Assembly (NCBI GenBank): GCA_024402595.1
Contig: JAKSTL010000019.1
Coordinates: forward strand, 1 to 38,157
DNA length: 38,157 nucleotides
Reading direction: 5' to 3'
DNA from: Treponema sp.
GTDB taxonomy: Bacteria; Spirochaetota; Spirochaetia; Treponematales; Treponemataceae
A program made the position numbers and the translations under genes. Positions 9,100 through 16,644 of the stretch are shown one piece after another; the first letter of the stretch is position 1; the number at the start of each line of letters is the position of its first letter. The notes beneath the pieces are model-generated. The model had not been told where the DNA came from and did no database searches. It saw nothing but the letters and a program-made list of their open reading frames with translations.

Positions 9100-9325
9100 G
9101 GTGTTTTTACAGAAATTATGAGTATAAAATTTTTTATAAGAATTTTGTGCCCGCAGAAGGGGTAGCGGAAAAGGCCGAGCGAAGCGAGGACTTTGCAGCG
9201 AGGGGAAGGCCAGCAAAAAAAGGGGCTGTTCTACAAGCAAGTTTAGCGGTAATTGAGGAGATTCCTGAGTCTTGCGAAGGACGCAATGGTCGCTCTGTTT
9301 AAAGTTTTGGACAGCCCCTTTTTTT
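9100..9325. repeat. GC-richer intergenic stretch with a long inverted repeat
   Basis: The gap 8916-9463 has no convincing gene. Its middle is clearly more GC-rich than the surroundings. Arms 9215-9231 and 9309-9325 (AAAAAAAGGGGCTGTTC against GGACAGCCCCTTTTTTT) pair over 17 positions around a 77-nt interior. The interior contains a small hairpin GTCTT-GCGA-AGGAC. Runs of A and T at the ends would make it a two-way terminator; it could also be a small non-autonomous mobile element. The 90-codon minus frame across it looks non-coding. Confidence 0.6.
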
Positions 9326-9402
9326 GTTTCCCCTCTTTATAAAATTTTTCTACATTTTTCTATAATTTTCATAATATTTCTAAACAATTCACCGTTTTTC
9401 TA

Positions 9403-9430
9403 TTGTAAATTATGAGCAAAAGACTATAAT
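9403..9430 (+). promoter_or_regulatory. Promoter of the antiporter gene
   Basis: TTGTAA (9403-9408), 16-nt spacer, TATAAT (9425-9430), followed by AGAGG at 9452-9456 and the ATG at 9464. Confidence 0.65.
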
Positions 9431-9463
9431 TGTGGGCAAATTTTTTTGTTTAGAGGCATTCTA

Positions 9464-10747
9464 ATGAATTTACCAAATACAGAAATTATTCTTCAAATTT
9501 TACTTTCTGTTGGTCTTATTGTTATTGTCGCCAAATATTTTGGTATTTTGGCAAGAAAAATTGGTATTCCGGAAGTTGCGGGTATGATTGTGGCCGGACT
9601 TTTGCTGCGTTTTATTCCTTGGTTTCATAATTATGGCGGCACTGATTCCAATGTTATTTACAATGAAGCTAATCAATTTATTTCGTATATGTCGGAAATT
9701 GGCGTTATTCTTATTATGTTCTCTGCCGGGTTGAGCACTAATTTGAAATCTCTTATAGAATCTGGCATTAAATCTACAATCATTGCGGCCTTTGGTGTTA
9801 TTACTCCTTTGATTATGGGAACCATTATGGCGATGTGCTTTTTTGGATTTACGGGCTTTGGAACGATTGAGTTTTTTAAAAGCGTTTTTATTGGAACTAT
9901 CTTAACCGCTACTTCCGTGAGCATTACCGTTGCGGTCCTAAAAGAGTTTGGAAAAATTAAAACTGATGTGGGGCAGACGATTATCAGTTCGGCCATTATT
10001 GATGATGTTTTTGGAATTATTGTTTTAACTATTGTGCTTGGTGTTAGTTCGGGAAACGGCGGATATTTTTCTATTATCCTTAAGACTGTACTTTTCTTTG
10101 TGTGTGCTTTGGTTGTTGGTTTTATTATTTACAAGCTGTTTAAATGGTACGACAAAAGACATCCCCGCTCTCACCGAATACCAATTTATGCTTTGGGTGT
10201 GGCATTGATTTTTGCTTATTGTGCAGAAAAGTTTTTTGGCATCGCTGATATTACGGGCGCTTACATTGCGGGCATTGTTTTATGCAATCTTCACGATGCT
10301 TCCTACATGGAATCTAAAATAGACATTAACTCTTACATGTTCTTTAGTCCTGTTTTTTTTGCGGGAATTGGATTAAAAACCGATTTGTCTGGTATGAACA
10401 TGGATTTGCTTTGGTTTGCCATTGCGTTTGTAATTATTGGCTGCGTTTCAAAAATTATTGGTTGTGGCGGCATTTCTAAATGTCTTGGATATAACTGGCG
10501 AGAAAGTTACCAGATTGGGCTTGGAATGATGGTTCGCGGGGAAGTGGCACTGATTGTGGCTACAAAAGGACTTTCCTGCGGATTGATTGATTCTCAATAT
10601 TTTACTGCGGTGATTCTTTTAATTATTGTTTCTTCTATGCTTGTTCCAATTTTGCTGAAACGAGCTTTTATTCCAAAATCTGAACATAATTCTGAAGAAA
10701 AATCTATACAAAGCTCTGAGCAAACTTCTAAACAAAAAAGCGAATAA
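9464..10747 (+). CDS. Cation/H+ antiporter, CPA2 (Kef/NapA-like) family
   Basis: Inner-membrane Na+ or K+/H+ exchanger, 427 aa, with about 12-13 hydrophobic segments (Na_H_Exchanger family). Visible features are the N-terminal ARKIGIPEVAGMIVAGLLL, TATSVSITVAVL (about 152-163) and the paired acidic residues SSAIIDDVFGIIVL (about 178-191), the Asp-Asp being typical of electrogenic CPA2 proteins. The C-terminal 25 residues are hydrophilic, rich in Ser, Glu and Lys. There is no TrkA-N/RCK domain. I chose the ATG at 9464 because AGAGG lies 7 nt before it; a TTG at 9446 has no such site. Monocistronic, closed by a terminator. The ion cannot be told. Confidence 0.85.
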   Translation: MNLPNTEIILQILLSVGLIVIVAKYFGILARKIGIPEVAGMIVAGLLLRFIPWFHNYGGTDSNVIYNEANQFISYMSEIGVILIMFSAGLSTNLKSLIESGIKSTIIAAFGVITPLIMGTIMAMCFFGFTGFGTIEFFKSVFIGTILTATSVSITVAVLKEFGKIKTDVGQTIISSAIIDDVFGIIVLTIVLGVSSGNGGYFSIILKTVLFFVCALVVGFIIYKLFKWYDKRHPRSHRIPIYALGVALIFAYCAEKFFGIADITGAYIAGIVLCNLHDASYMESKIDINSYMFFSPVFFAGIGLKTDLSGMNMDLLWFAIAFVIIGCVSKIIGCGGISKCLGYNWRESYQIGLGMMVRGEVALIVATKGLSCGLIDSQYFTAVILLIIVSSMLVPILLKRAFIPKSEHNSEEKSIQSSEQTSKQKSE

Positions 10748-10765
10748 AGGCAACAGTTATAAATC

Positions 10766-10832
10766 TAATCTTGGGAAAATACATTTATCCTTTTGATGAT
10801 TTTTTCCAAGATTATTTTTTTTATTTTTTGAT
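10766..10832 (+). terminator. Intrinsic terminator after the antiporter gene
   Basis: Arms TAATCTTGGGAAAAT (10766-10780) and ATTTTTTCCAAGATTA (10799-10814), followed by a T-rich tract to about 10832. Confidence 0.85.
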
Positions 10833-10929
10833 TTTCTTTTTTAATCCATTTTCAACTTTATTCTTTTCCCCATTTTTTTAAAGTAATTCCTTGATTTATT
10901 TTTCCATTCCTATTTCCCCGCTTTTCGGT

Positions 10930-10981
10930 TATAATTGTAAGACACGGTTTATAGTTTATTTTTGAATTGTTGGAATAAACC
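10930..10981 (+). promoter_or_regulatory. -10 element and leader hairpin of the pyrophosphorylase gene
   Basis: TATAAT at 10930-10935 with only a weak -35 (TTCCTA, 17 nt upstream). The leader to the ATG at 11022 is about 80 nt and holds a 7-bp hairpin, GGTTTAT (10946-10952) with ATAAACC (10975-10981). Nothing else of note was seen in 10833-11021. Confidence 0.5.
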
Positions 10982-11021
10982 ACAAACTAGCGAAAAACTC
11001 TTAGGAAATCAGGAGAAAAAC

Positions 11022-12248
11022 ATGTTTACAAAAGCAGATGCAGAAGCAATTCTTACTAAAAATGCACAGGAACACATTTTAAAAGATTTCGACTCTCTTT
11101 CAGACTCAAAAAAAGCGGAATTTTTAAAACAAATTGAAAATATAAATTGGGCAGACATCAAAATGATTGGAACGGACACACAGATTCCACGAGGAACTTT
11201 TGCCGAACCTCCAGCAGTTTCCATAGCCCAAATTGCGGAAAACAAAGAAAAATATCAGGAAGCGGGTATAAAGGCCATTCAAAAAGGAGAAGTTGCCGCA
11301 GTTTTATTGGCTGGTGGAATGGGAACCCGACTTGGTTTTGATTTACCAAAGGGTTGTTTTAATGTGGGCACAAGTCGTGAACTTTACATCTTTGAGTGCC
11401 TTGTAAACAACCTGCTGGATGTTGTAAAACTCGCCGGAACATACATTCCCTTCTATATAATGACTAGCGAAAAGAACGATAATGCCACCCGAAGTTTTTT
11501 TGAAGAACACAACTATTTTGGATATGACAAAAATTACATCAAGTTTTTTGTTCAGGATATGGCTTGTGCTGTTGATTATAAAGGAAAACTTCTCCTGGAA
11601 GAAAAAGGCCGTCTTGCTACATCTCCAAACGGCAATGGCGGATGGTTCACTTCTATGGTCAAAGCAGGATTAGACAAAGACCTTCACCAGCGAAATGTTA
11701 AATGGATAAATATTTTTGCCGTAGACAATGTACTTCAGCGAATTGCCGACCCTGTTTTTGTGGGCGCTACAATTCTTGGAAATTACCAGAGTGCTTCTAA
11801 AGTTGTTCGCAAAGTTGAACCTCACGAAAAAATGGGCCTTCTTTGTCTTGAAGATGGTAAACCTTCCATTGTTGAATATTACGAAATGTCAAAAGAAATG
11901 GCAGAAGCTCGTGCAGAGGACGGAAGTCTTCAATATAAGTATGGCGTAACGCTCAATTATCTTTTTGCTTTAGATAAGCTTGAAGAAATTGTAAATAATC
12001 AGCTTTCGGTTCATGTGGTAGAAAAAAAGATTCCTTACATCAACGAAAATGGTGAACTTATTAGCCCAACAGAGCCAAATGGTTATAAGTTTGAACTTTT
12101 GGTTCTTGATATGATTCACATGATGGATGACAATCTTGCCTTTGAAGTTGAGCGAGAAAAAGAGTTTGCACCTATCAAAAATCTTCATGGTACAGACAGT
12201 GTTGATTCAGCCCGAGAATTGCTGGTAAAAAATGGTATTACATTGTAA
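11022..12248 (+). CDS. UDP-N-acetylglucosamine (UDP-sugar) pyrophosphorylase, UAP1/AGX-like
   Basis: Cytosolic nucleotidyltransferase making UDP-GlcNAc (or a related UDP-hexose) from UTP and the sugar-1-phosphate, 408 aa, UDPGP family. It looks like eukaryotic UAP1/AGX1 rather than bacterial GlmU. The nucleotide loop is LAGGMGTRLGFDLPKG (96-111). Further motifs are SPNGNGGWF, FAVDNVLQRIADPVFVG and VVRKVEPHEKMGLLC...VEYYEMS, all with counterparts in AGX1. No acetyltransferase domain. Start chosen at 11022 (AGGAG 6 nt upstream); the frame could extend to 10962 but without a binding site. A lipoprotein gene follows after 30 nt. Confidence 0.88.
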   Translation: MFTKADAEAILTKNAQEHILKDFDSLSDSKKAEFLKQIENINWADIKMIGTDTQIPRGTFAEPPAVSIAQIAENKEKYQEAGIKAIQKGEVAAVLLAGGMGTRLGFDLPKGCFNVGTSRELYIFECLVNNLLDVVKLAGTYIPFYIMTSEKNDNATRSFFEEHNYFGYDKNYIKFFVQDMACAVDYKGKLLLEEKGRLATSPNGNGGWFTSMVKAGLDKDLHQRNVKWINIFAVDNVLQRIADPVFVGATILGNYQSASKVVRKVEPHEKMGLLCLEDGKPSIVEYYEMSKEMAEARAEDGSLQYKYGVTLNYLFALDKLEEIVNNQLSVHVVEKKIPYINENGELISPTEPNGYKFELLVLDMIHMMDDNLAFEVEREKEFAPIKNLHGTDSVDSARELLVKNGITL

Positions 12249-12278
12249 TTATTATAAAATCTATATGCGAGGTGATGT

Positions 12279-13160
12279 ATGAAAAAATCAATTATTTGGA
12301 CAGCCTGTTTAATTTTTATGGCAGCGCTCACAATCTCTTGTAATCATAACAGTTCTAACGACAATGGAAGCAATAACTCCAACAACAATCTTCCTAACGA
12401 CAATACTGATCCCTTTGATTACGAAAGTCAAAAAACAAAATATGGTGAACTTACAATTACAGGCGGTTCATATAAAAATGAAGATGGCATTATTACTCTT
12501 GGTGCTCCAGATGAAGAAAACCTTGAAATGGAGTTTGTAATTTCTGGTTATTTCAATGGTCAAATCATCAATACTACAAAAAATGCAAAACTTACCCTTA
12601 ACAATGCGTTCATAGAAAATACTTCTGGTAATCCAGCAATCCTTGGCCAGCAAAAAACACTGATTTCTTTAGCAAAAGATACAACCAATTATCTTATTAC
12701 AAAAGGCGGAGAATCTTCTAAAAATGGCGTAATAACTTGCTACGATTCTGTTGCTGATAAATCTAAAAATATGGAACTTGGTGGCAGCGGAACAGCTTAT
12801 ATTTTTGCAGAAACAGGTCACGGCATTAAAGCTGATGATGCTGAGTTCAAAGGTAGCGGAACTTACAATATTATTGGTAATTCTGACAGTTCTGCCGTAA
12901 ATTGCAACACTTTTACAATCAAGGCTGATAAATCTGTTGTTTTAAACTTAAAAGATGCAAAAAACGGTATTAAAGCTGATAAAAACATTACCATTGCATC
13001 GGGCACGGTAAACATTTCAAATGCAACAACCGGTTTAAAAACTGATACCCTTAAAGATGATGGACAAGATATCCATTTCATAACTGTAACTGGAGCTACA
13101 ATCACTTATGACAATGTAGAAACTCCATACAAAACAGAAAAAGATAAATACACGGAATAA
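12279..13160 (+). CDS. Cthe_2159-like beta-helix carbohydrate-binding lipoprotein
   Basis: Predicted surface or periplasmic lipoprotein, 293 aa. The signal peptide ends in the lipobox TISC (Cys21), followed by an Asn/Ser-rich linker (22-45). The rest has repeating short beta turns with motifs such as GGSGTAYIFAETGHGIKADD, GSGTYNI and KNGIKADKNITIASGTVNIS, typical of the carbohydrate-binding domain first described in Clostridium thermocellum Cthe_2159 (DUF4353). AGGTGATG precedes the ATG. It probably shares the transcript of the pyrophosphorylase. The ligand is unknown; polysaccharide or pectin-type acid sugars are known for the family. Confidence 0.8.
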   Translation: MKKSIIWTACLIFMAALTISCNHNSSNDNGSNNSNNNLPNDNTDPFDYESQKTKYGELTITGGSYKNEDGIITLGAPDEENLEMEFVISGYFNGQIINTTKNAKLTLNNAFIENTSGNPAILGQQKTLISLAKDTTNYLITKGGESSKNGVITCYDSVADKSKNMELGGSGTAYIFAETGHGIKADDAEFKGSGTYNIIGNSDSSAVNCNTFTIKADKSVVLNLKDAKNGIKADKNITIASGTVNISNATTGLKTDTLKDDGQDIHFITVTGATITYDNVETPYKTEKDKYTE

Positions 13161-13179
13161 CTATCTTTTATAAAATCTA

Positions 13180-13208
13180 TTGTCAATTTACTACTTTACA
13201 GTTATATT
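13180..13208 (+). promoter_or_regulatory. Promoter of the wecA-like gene, apparently giving a leaderless mRNA
   Basis: TTGTCA (13180-13185), 17-nt spacer, TATATT (13203-13208). The expected transcription start is the A of the ATG at 13215, and there is no Shine-Dalgarno between. Confidence 0.6.
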
Positions 13209-13214
13209 AATGAT

Positions 13215-14255
13215 ATGTTAATAAATGTTACTTTAGTGATAGTTTCATTTCTTCTCTCCCTGCTTTCAATGCCTATAATCATTAAGTTTTGTCAGAGAAA
13301 GAAATTGTATGATTATCACGATGAAAGGAAAATCCATTCGGGAGACATTCCTCGTCTTGGTGGCTTTGGTGTTTTCTTTGCTTCTATTATTTGTATCGTC
13401 ATCTTTTTGTTATTGAATCCAAATGTAAGTACAAAAAAGAACTTTCCTATTATTCTTTCTGCGGTGATTGTTTTTGTTTTTGCATTTCTTGATGATATTT
13501 TTACTTTCCCTGCAATTGTAAAGCTCATTGTTCAATTGTGCGCTACAGGTATAGTTTCTTTTAGTGGCTATCGCTTTACACAGATTTTTGGATGGCAGCT
13601 TCCAACTATTCTAAGTTTTATTCTTACTTTTGGCTGGATTCTTGGTCTTATCAATGCCTACAATTTGATTGATGGTTTGGATGGACTTTGTGGCTCCCTT
13701 TCCATTACAGCAATTACAACCTTGGGTATTCTTTTTACACTTTCGGGAAGAGAAGAATCATTCATCTGTTATATTCTTGCCGCTGCAATTTTAGGATTTC
13801 TGTGCTTTAACTGGCCTCCTGCAAAAATCTTTATGGGTGATTGTGGAAGTCAGTTCCTTGGATTTATGATTGCAATTATTCCACTTTACAATTCAACTCC
13901 AGAAATTGAATACAACAAGTTTATCATAATGATTGTACTTACTTCATTCCCAATTTTTGACACAATTGCAGCAATTTGGCGTCGAAAAAGAGAACATCGT
14001 TCTATTATGTCTCCAGATAAGGCTCATTTGCATCACAAACTTTTGAATATGGGTTACAGTGGAAGAAGTGCATTGTTCTATGTTTTATCTTTGCAATTAA
14101 TTATCTGTGCCTTTGTTATTGCCTCATACTTTATTCATTCTTTTATGGCATCCGTAGTATTAGCTTTATGCCTGGTTTTGATTACTTGGGTTTTCACAAT
14201 CCTCCACTATTCAAACCGCAGAATCAATATGCAAAAGGATTCAGAAGAAGCATAA
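13215..14255 (+). CDS. Undecaprenyl-phosphate sugar-1-phosphate transferase, WecA/TagO type
   Basis: Polytopic membrane enzyme (GT4-type polyprenyl-phosphate HexNAc-1-P transferase), 346 aa with about 10-11 membrane segments. It starts lipid-linked glycan assembly by moving GlcNAc-1-P (or a related sugar) from UDP-sugar to undecaprenyl phosphate. Motifs: DERKIHSGDIPRLGG (about 37-51), FLDD (about 91-94), NAYNLIDGLDGL (about 146-157), FMGDCGSQFLGF (about 205-216), and the C-terminal cytoplasmic HLHHKLL (HxHH, about 276-282). It is not MraY, since the family-specific C-terminal loop is of the WecA/TagO kind. Together with the upstream UDP-GlcNAc enzyme it fits the Wzz/SLBB export system at the left edge. 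Confidence 0.88.
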   Translation: MLINVTLVIVSFLLSLLSMPIIIKFCQRKKLYDYHDERKIHSGDIPRLGGFGVFFASIICIVIFLLLNPNVSTKKNFPIILSAVIVFVFAFLDDIFTFPAIVKLIVQLCATGIVSFSGYRFTQIFGWQLPTILSFILTFGWILGLINAYNLIDGLDGLCGSLSITAITTLGILFTLSGREESFICYILAAAILGFLCFNWPPAKIFMGDCGSQFLGFMIAIIPLYNSTPEIEYNKFIIMIVLTSFPIFDTIAAIWRRKREHRSIMSPDKAHLHHKLLNMGYSGRSALFYVLSLQLIICAFVIASYFIHSFMASVVLALCLVLITWVFTILHYSNRRINMQKDSEEA

Positions 14256-14285
14256 TTTTCAAAAACACATTTTTTATTGCATAAC

Positions 14286-14346
14286 AACAAACATTTAGGT
14301 AGAAATGATTACAAATCCTCTCTATCAAAATGTTTGTTTGTTTTAT
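14286..14346 (+). terminator. Terminator-like hairpin after the wecA-like gene
   Basis: An 18-position stem with two mismatches: AACAAACATTTAGGTAGA (14286-14303) and TCTATCAAAATGTTTGTT (14321-14338), followed by TGTTTTATC. An outer pairing TTATTGC with GCAATAA flanks it. Confidence 0.65.
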
Positions 14347-14409
14347 CCCGCCATTTTGCAATAACATAAAAATATTACAAAAAAATATCTTTTTTATTAA
14401 AAGCCGTGT

Positions 14410-14415
14410 TATAAT
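14410..14415 (+). promoter_or_regulatory. -10 box seven bases before the phosphatase start codon
   Basis: Perfect TATAAT at 14410-14415, ATG at 14422. The -35 region is weak (AT-rich only). Transcription would start at or next to the ATG; no Shine-Dalgarno is seen. Confidence 0.45.
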
Positions 14416-14421
14416 GTCTAA

Positions 14422-16518
14422 ATGATTTTTACAAAGAAAACTAGAGTCTGTTTATTAACTGGATTAGTTCTTCTTCTTTCTGCTCTTTTCTCCAGTTGCC
14501 AGAATGAATCGCGAATATATTTAAAAGATGGACTGGAATGGGCAATATGCACTCCTTTTGCCGATTATGACAGTTCAAAACAAACATCTTTTCAACCATT
14601 TACCGACTTTTCTCGTTACAATATTTCAAAACTTCCAGGCGTTGGAAAAGACGGATGTTTTGTTTTTCTTAGATACAAGTTCCGTGTTCCAGAACCATTA
14701 AAAAATCAAGATTTGCAGCTGGTCATTCCTTATTTGCATTTTTCTTACATGGTATTTTTTAATTCAAACACACGAGGAATGGTTGGAATGTTTCCTCCAC
14801 GAGAGTCCAGTTCCATGTACGGGGCTCATTCATTTAACCTTCCACGAGAACAGCTGAATCAAGATGGAGAAAATGAAATACTTTTAAAAGTTTGGTGTCA
14901 TGGCAGAGCTCGTATTTCTCCAAATGCCTTTATTGGACGCATGAGAGATACCAGCAAATACACTCAGATTTACACACTTTTTCATTCTCTCATTTATTTT
15001 GCTTTCCAAGGCGGAATGTCCTGTGCCTGTCTGATTTATTTTTTCCTTTACTTCCTTGGATTAAAAGAAAAAAAATATTTGGCTTTTAGTTTTTTGAATA
15101 TTGCAACCTTAGTTTTTATGCCATACTTCTATAATGACATAATACCTATTTCTGCATTTAGTTATTTAGCCATGTTAAAGTTGCAGCTTTGTATTCCGTC
15201 ATATTTCGTTTTTTTCATGGTACTATTATTTATTACCTCTTATTTGGAACTTCATATTCCAAAAACAATAAAAGTTGTTAGTTATCTAATTTTATCAGTA
15301 CAAGTTTTGCTTACAGCCTTTAGTCCGTCATTTAATTTTCTTATGCGGATTTGTCCTTATATGCTCATTCTTGGGTTTACACAAGTTGCTATTGGTATTT
15401 TCTACTTGATAAAAGCCTTTAGCATGGAATACCACAAAGAAAAATCAAAGCAACTTTTATACGGCTTCTCACCTATGCTGTTATCCATTGTACTTGATTT
15501 ATCTTTACGAGCAGCAATGCCACAAACTGTATTCCCTTTCTATTCCCTTATTGGCTGGCAGGGCACAATTATTGCTTTCTTATTCCTGTTAACCTCGGAA
15601 TATTATAGTCTTCATAAAACTGTTCAACTTTTGAACACAGATCTTGAAAATCAAGTTCAATTAAAAACAGAAAAACTTACCGCCGCAAATACAGAATTAG
15701 AACAAGCTATGAAACGAGCAAAGGCAGATTTGGAAATGGCCTCCATTGTTCAACAAAAGTTTTTCCCTTATCCAAACAGAAACTTCCGTGGTTGGGATAT
15801 TGCAATCTGTTACCAGCCTTTATCTGAAGTTTCCGGCGATTTGTACGATTACTACACAGACAAACAAAAATTAAATGGTGTTTCTATGTTTGATGTTTCT
15901 GGTCACGGAATTGCTTCTAGTTTAATTACTTTGTTGGCCAAAAACTCAATTTCACAGCTGTTTAACTCTGGATTAAAAACAAAAGAAAAAGTTTCTACTA
16001 CCCTTATGAAGTTTAACGACGAGTTTATCCGCTCCAAAGGCAATGTAGAAAATTATCTGACGGGGGTTTTGTTCAAGTTCTCTGATTTTGATAAAGATGA
16101 TGCTTGTTCTGTTCAAATGGCAAACGCTGGACACCCATATCCAATTTTGTATACAAAAGAGACTGATTCTATCAGTTCTATAAAACCAGAGGACATTTCA
16201 AAACAATACGGCTCCATTGGAATGAAAGATTTAAAGGTTTCTTTCCTGCAAAATGAGTTTACAATGAGACAGGATGATATTCTTGTTTGCTACACAGATT
16301 GTCTTTCGGAATCTGTAAATCCTGAACAAGAACAGTTTGGAACACAACGCATTATGGAAATTATAAAAAATAATACAGACAAACCTTCTGGCCAAATTTT
16401 AAATGAGTTGTATACAAGCCTTAAAACTTTTACAAACGGTATTCCTATTGATGACGATTTGACCATCATTGTGTTAAAACGAGAAGATTCTCACAATTAC
16501 ATAGAAGAATTGATTTAG
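14422..16518 (+). CDS. Membrane 7TM-type SpoIIE/RsbU family serine phosphatase
   Basis: Signalling phosphatase of the PP2C/SpoIIE group, 698 aa. Residues 1-26 resemble a lipoprotein signal (LFSSC, Cys26). Residues 30-175 are an extracytoplasmic jelly-roll-like domain as in 7TMR-DISM proteins. About 185-405 hold seven membrane segments. A coiled coil follows (LENQVQLKTEKLTAANTELEQ, about 406-440) and the SpoIIE domain begins at IVQQKFFP with the metal-site motifs SGDLYDYY, FDVSGHGIASSL and ANAGHPYP, ending in IDDDLTIIVLKR. It should dephosphorylate an anti-sigma-factor-antagonist-like protein in response to an external cue. The RsbW-like protein at 36379-37707 is a possible pathway member; no STAS protein is in the window. 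Confidence 0.85.
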   Translation: MIFTKKTRVCLLTGLVLLLSALFSSCQNESRIYLKDGLEWAICTPFADYDSSKQTSFQPFTDFSRYNISKLPGVGKDGCFVFLRYKFRVPEPLKNQDLQLVIPYLHFSYMVFFNSNTRGMVGMFPPRESSSMYGAHSFNLPREQLNQDGENEILLKVWCHGRARISPNAFIGRMRDTSKYTQIYTLFHSLIYFAFQGGMSCACLIYFFLYFLGLKEKKYLAFSFLNIATLVFMPYFYNDIIPISAFSYLAMLKLQLCIPSYFVFFMVLLFITSYLELHIPKTIKVVSYLILSVQVLLTAFSPSFNFLMRICPYMLILGFTQVAIGIFYLIKAFSMEYHKEKSKQLLYGFSPMLLSIVLDLSLRAAMPQTVFPFYSLIGWQGTIIAFLFLLTSEYYSLHKTVQLLNTDLENQVQLKTEKLTAANTELEQAMKRAKADLEMASIVQQKFFPYPNRNFRGWDIAICYQPLSEVSGDLYDYYTDKQKLNGVSMFDVSGHGIASSLITLLAKNSISQLFNSGLKTKEKVSTTLMKFNDEFIRSKGNVENYLTGVLFKFSDFDKDDACSVQMANAGHPYPILYTKETDSISSIKPEDISKQYGSIGMKDLKVSFLQNEFTMRQDDILVCYTDCLSESVNPEQEQFGTQRIMEIIKNNTDKPSGQILNELYTSLKTFTNGIPIDDDLTIIVLKREDSHNYIEELI

Positions 16519-16598
16519 TCTCGCTACCCAAAAATCTTTTCTCTCGCCAATTTATAGAAATCAAACTTTCTTTGTTAGATTTTTATAGTATTTTTATA

Positions 16599-16627
16599 TT
16601 TTCAGTTTTTATAACAGAACTTATAAT
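16599..16627 (+). promoter_or_regulatory. Promoter of the acetylesterase gene
   Basis: TTTTCA (16599-16604), 17-nt spacer, TATAAT (16622-16627); AAGAGG before the ATG at 16645. Confidence 0.5.
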
Positions 16628-16644
16628 CATTTTAAGAGGTTTTT

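Noticed and set aside
8968..9240. Minus-strand gene of 90 codons
   Set aside because: It spans the promoter and the inverted-repeat block, its composition (FPSLQSPRFARPFPLP) is typical of a chance frame in repeat DNA, and no start signal is seen.
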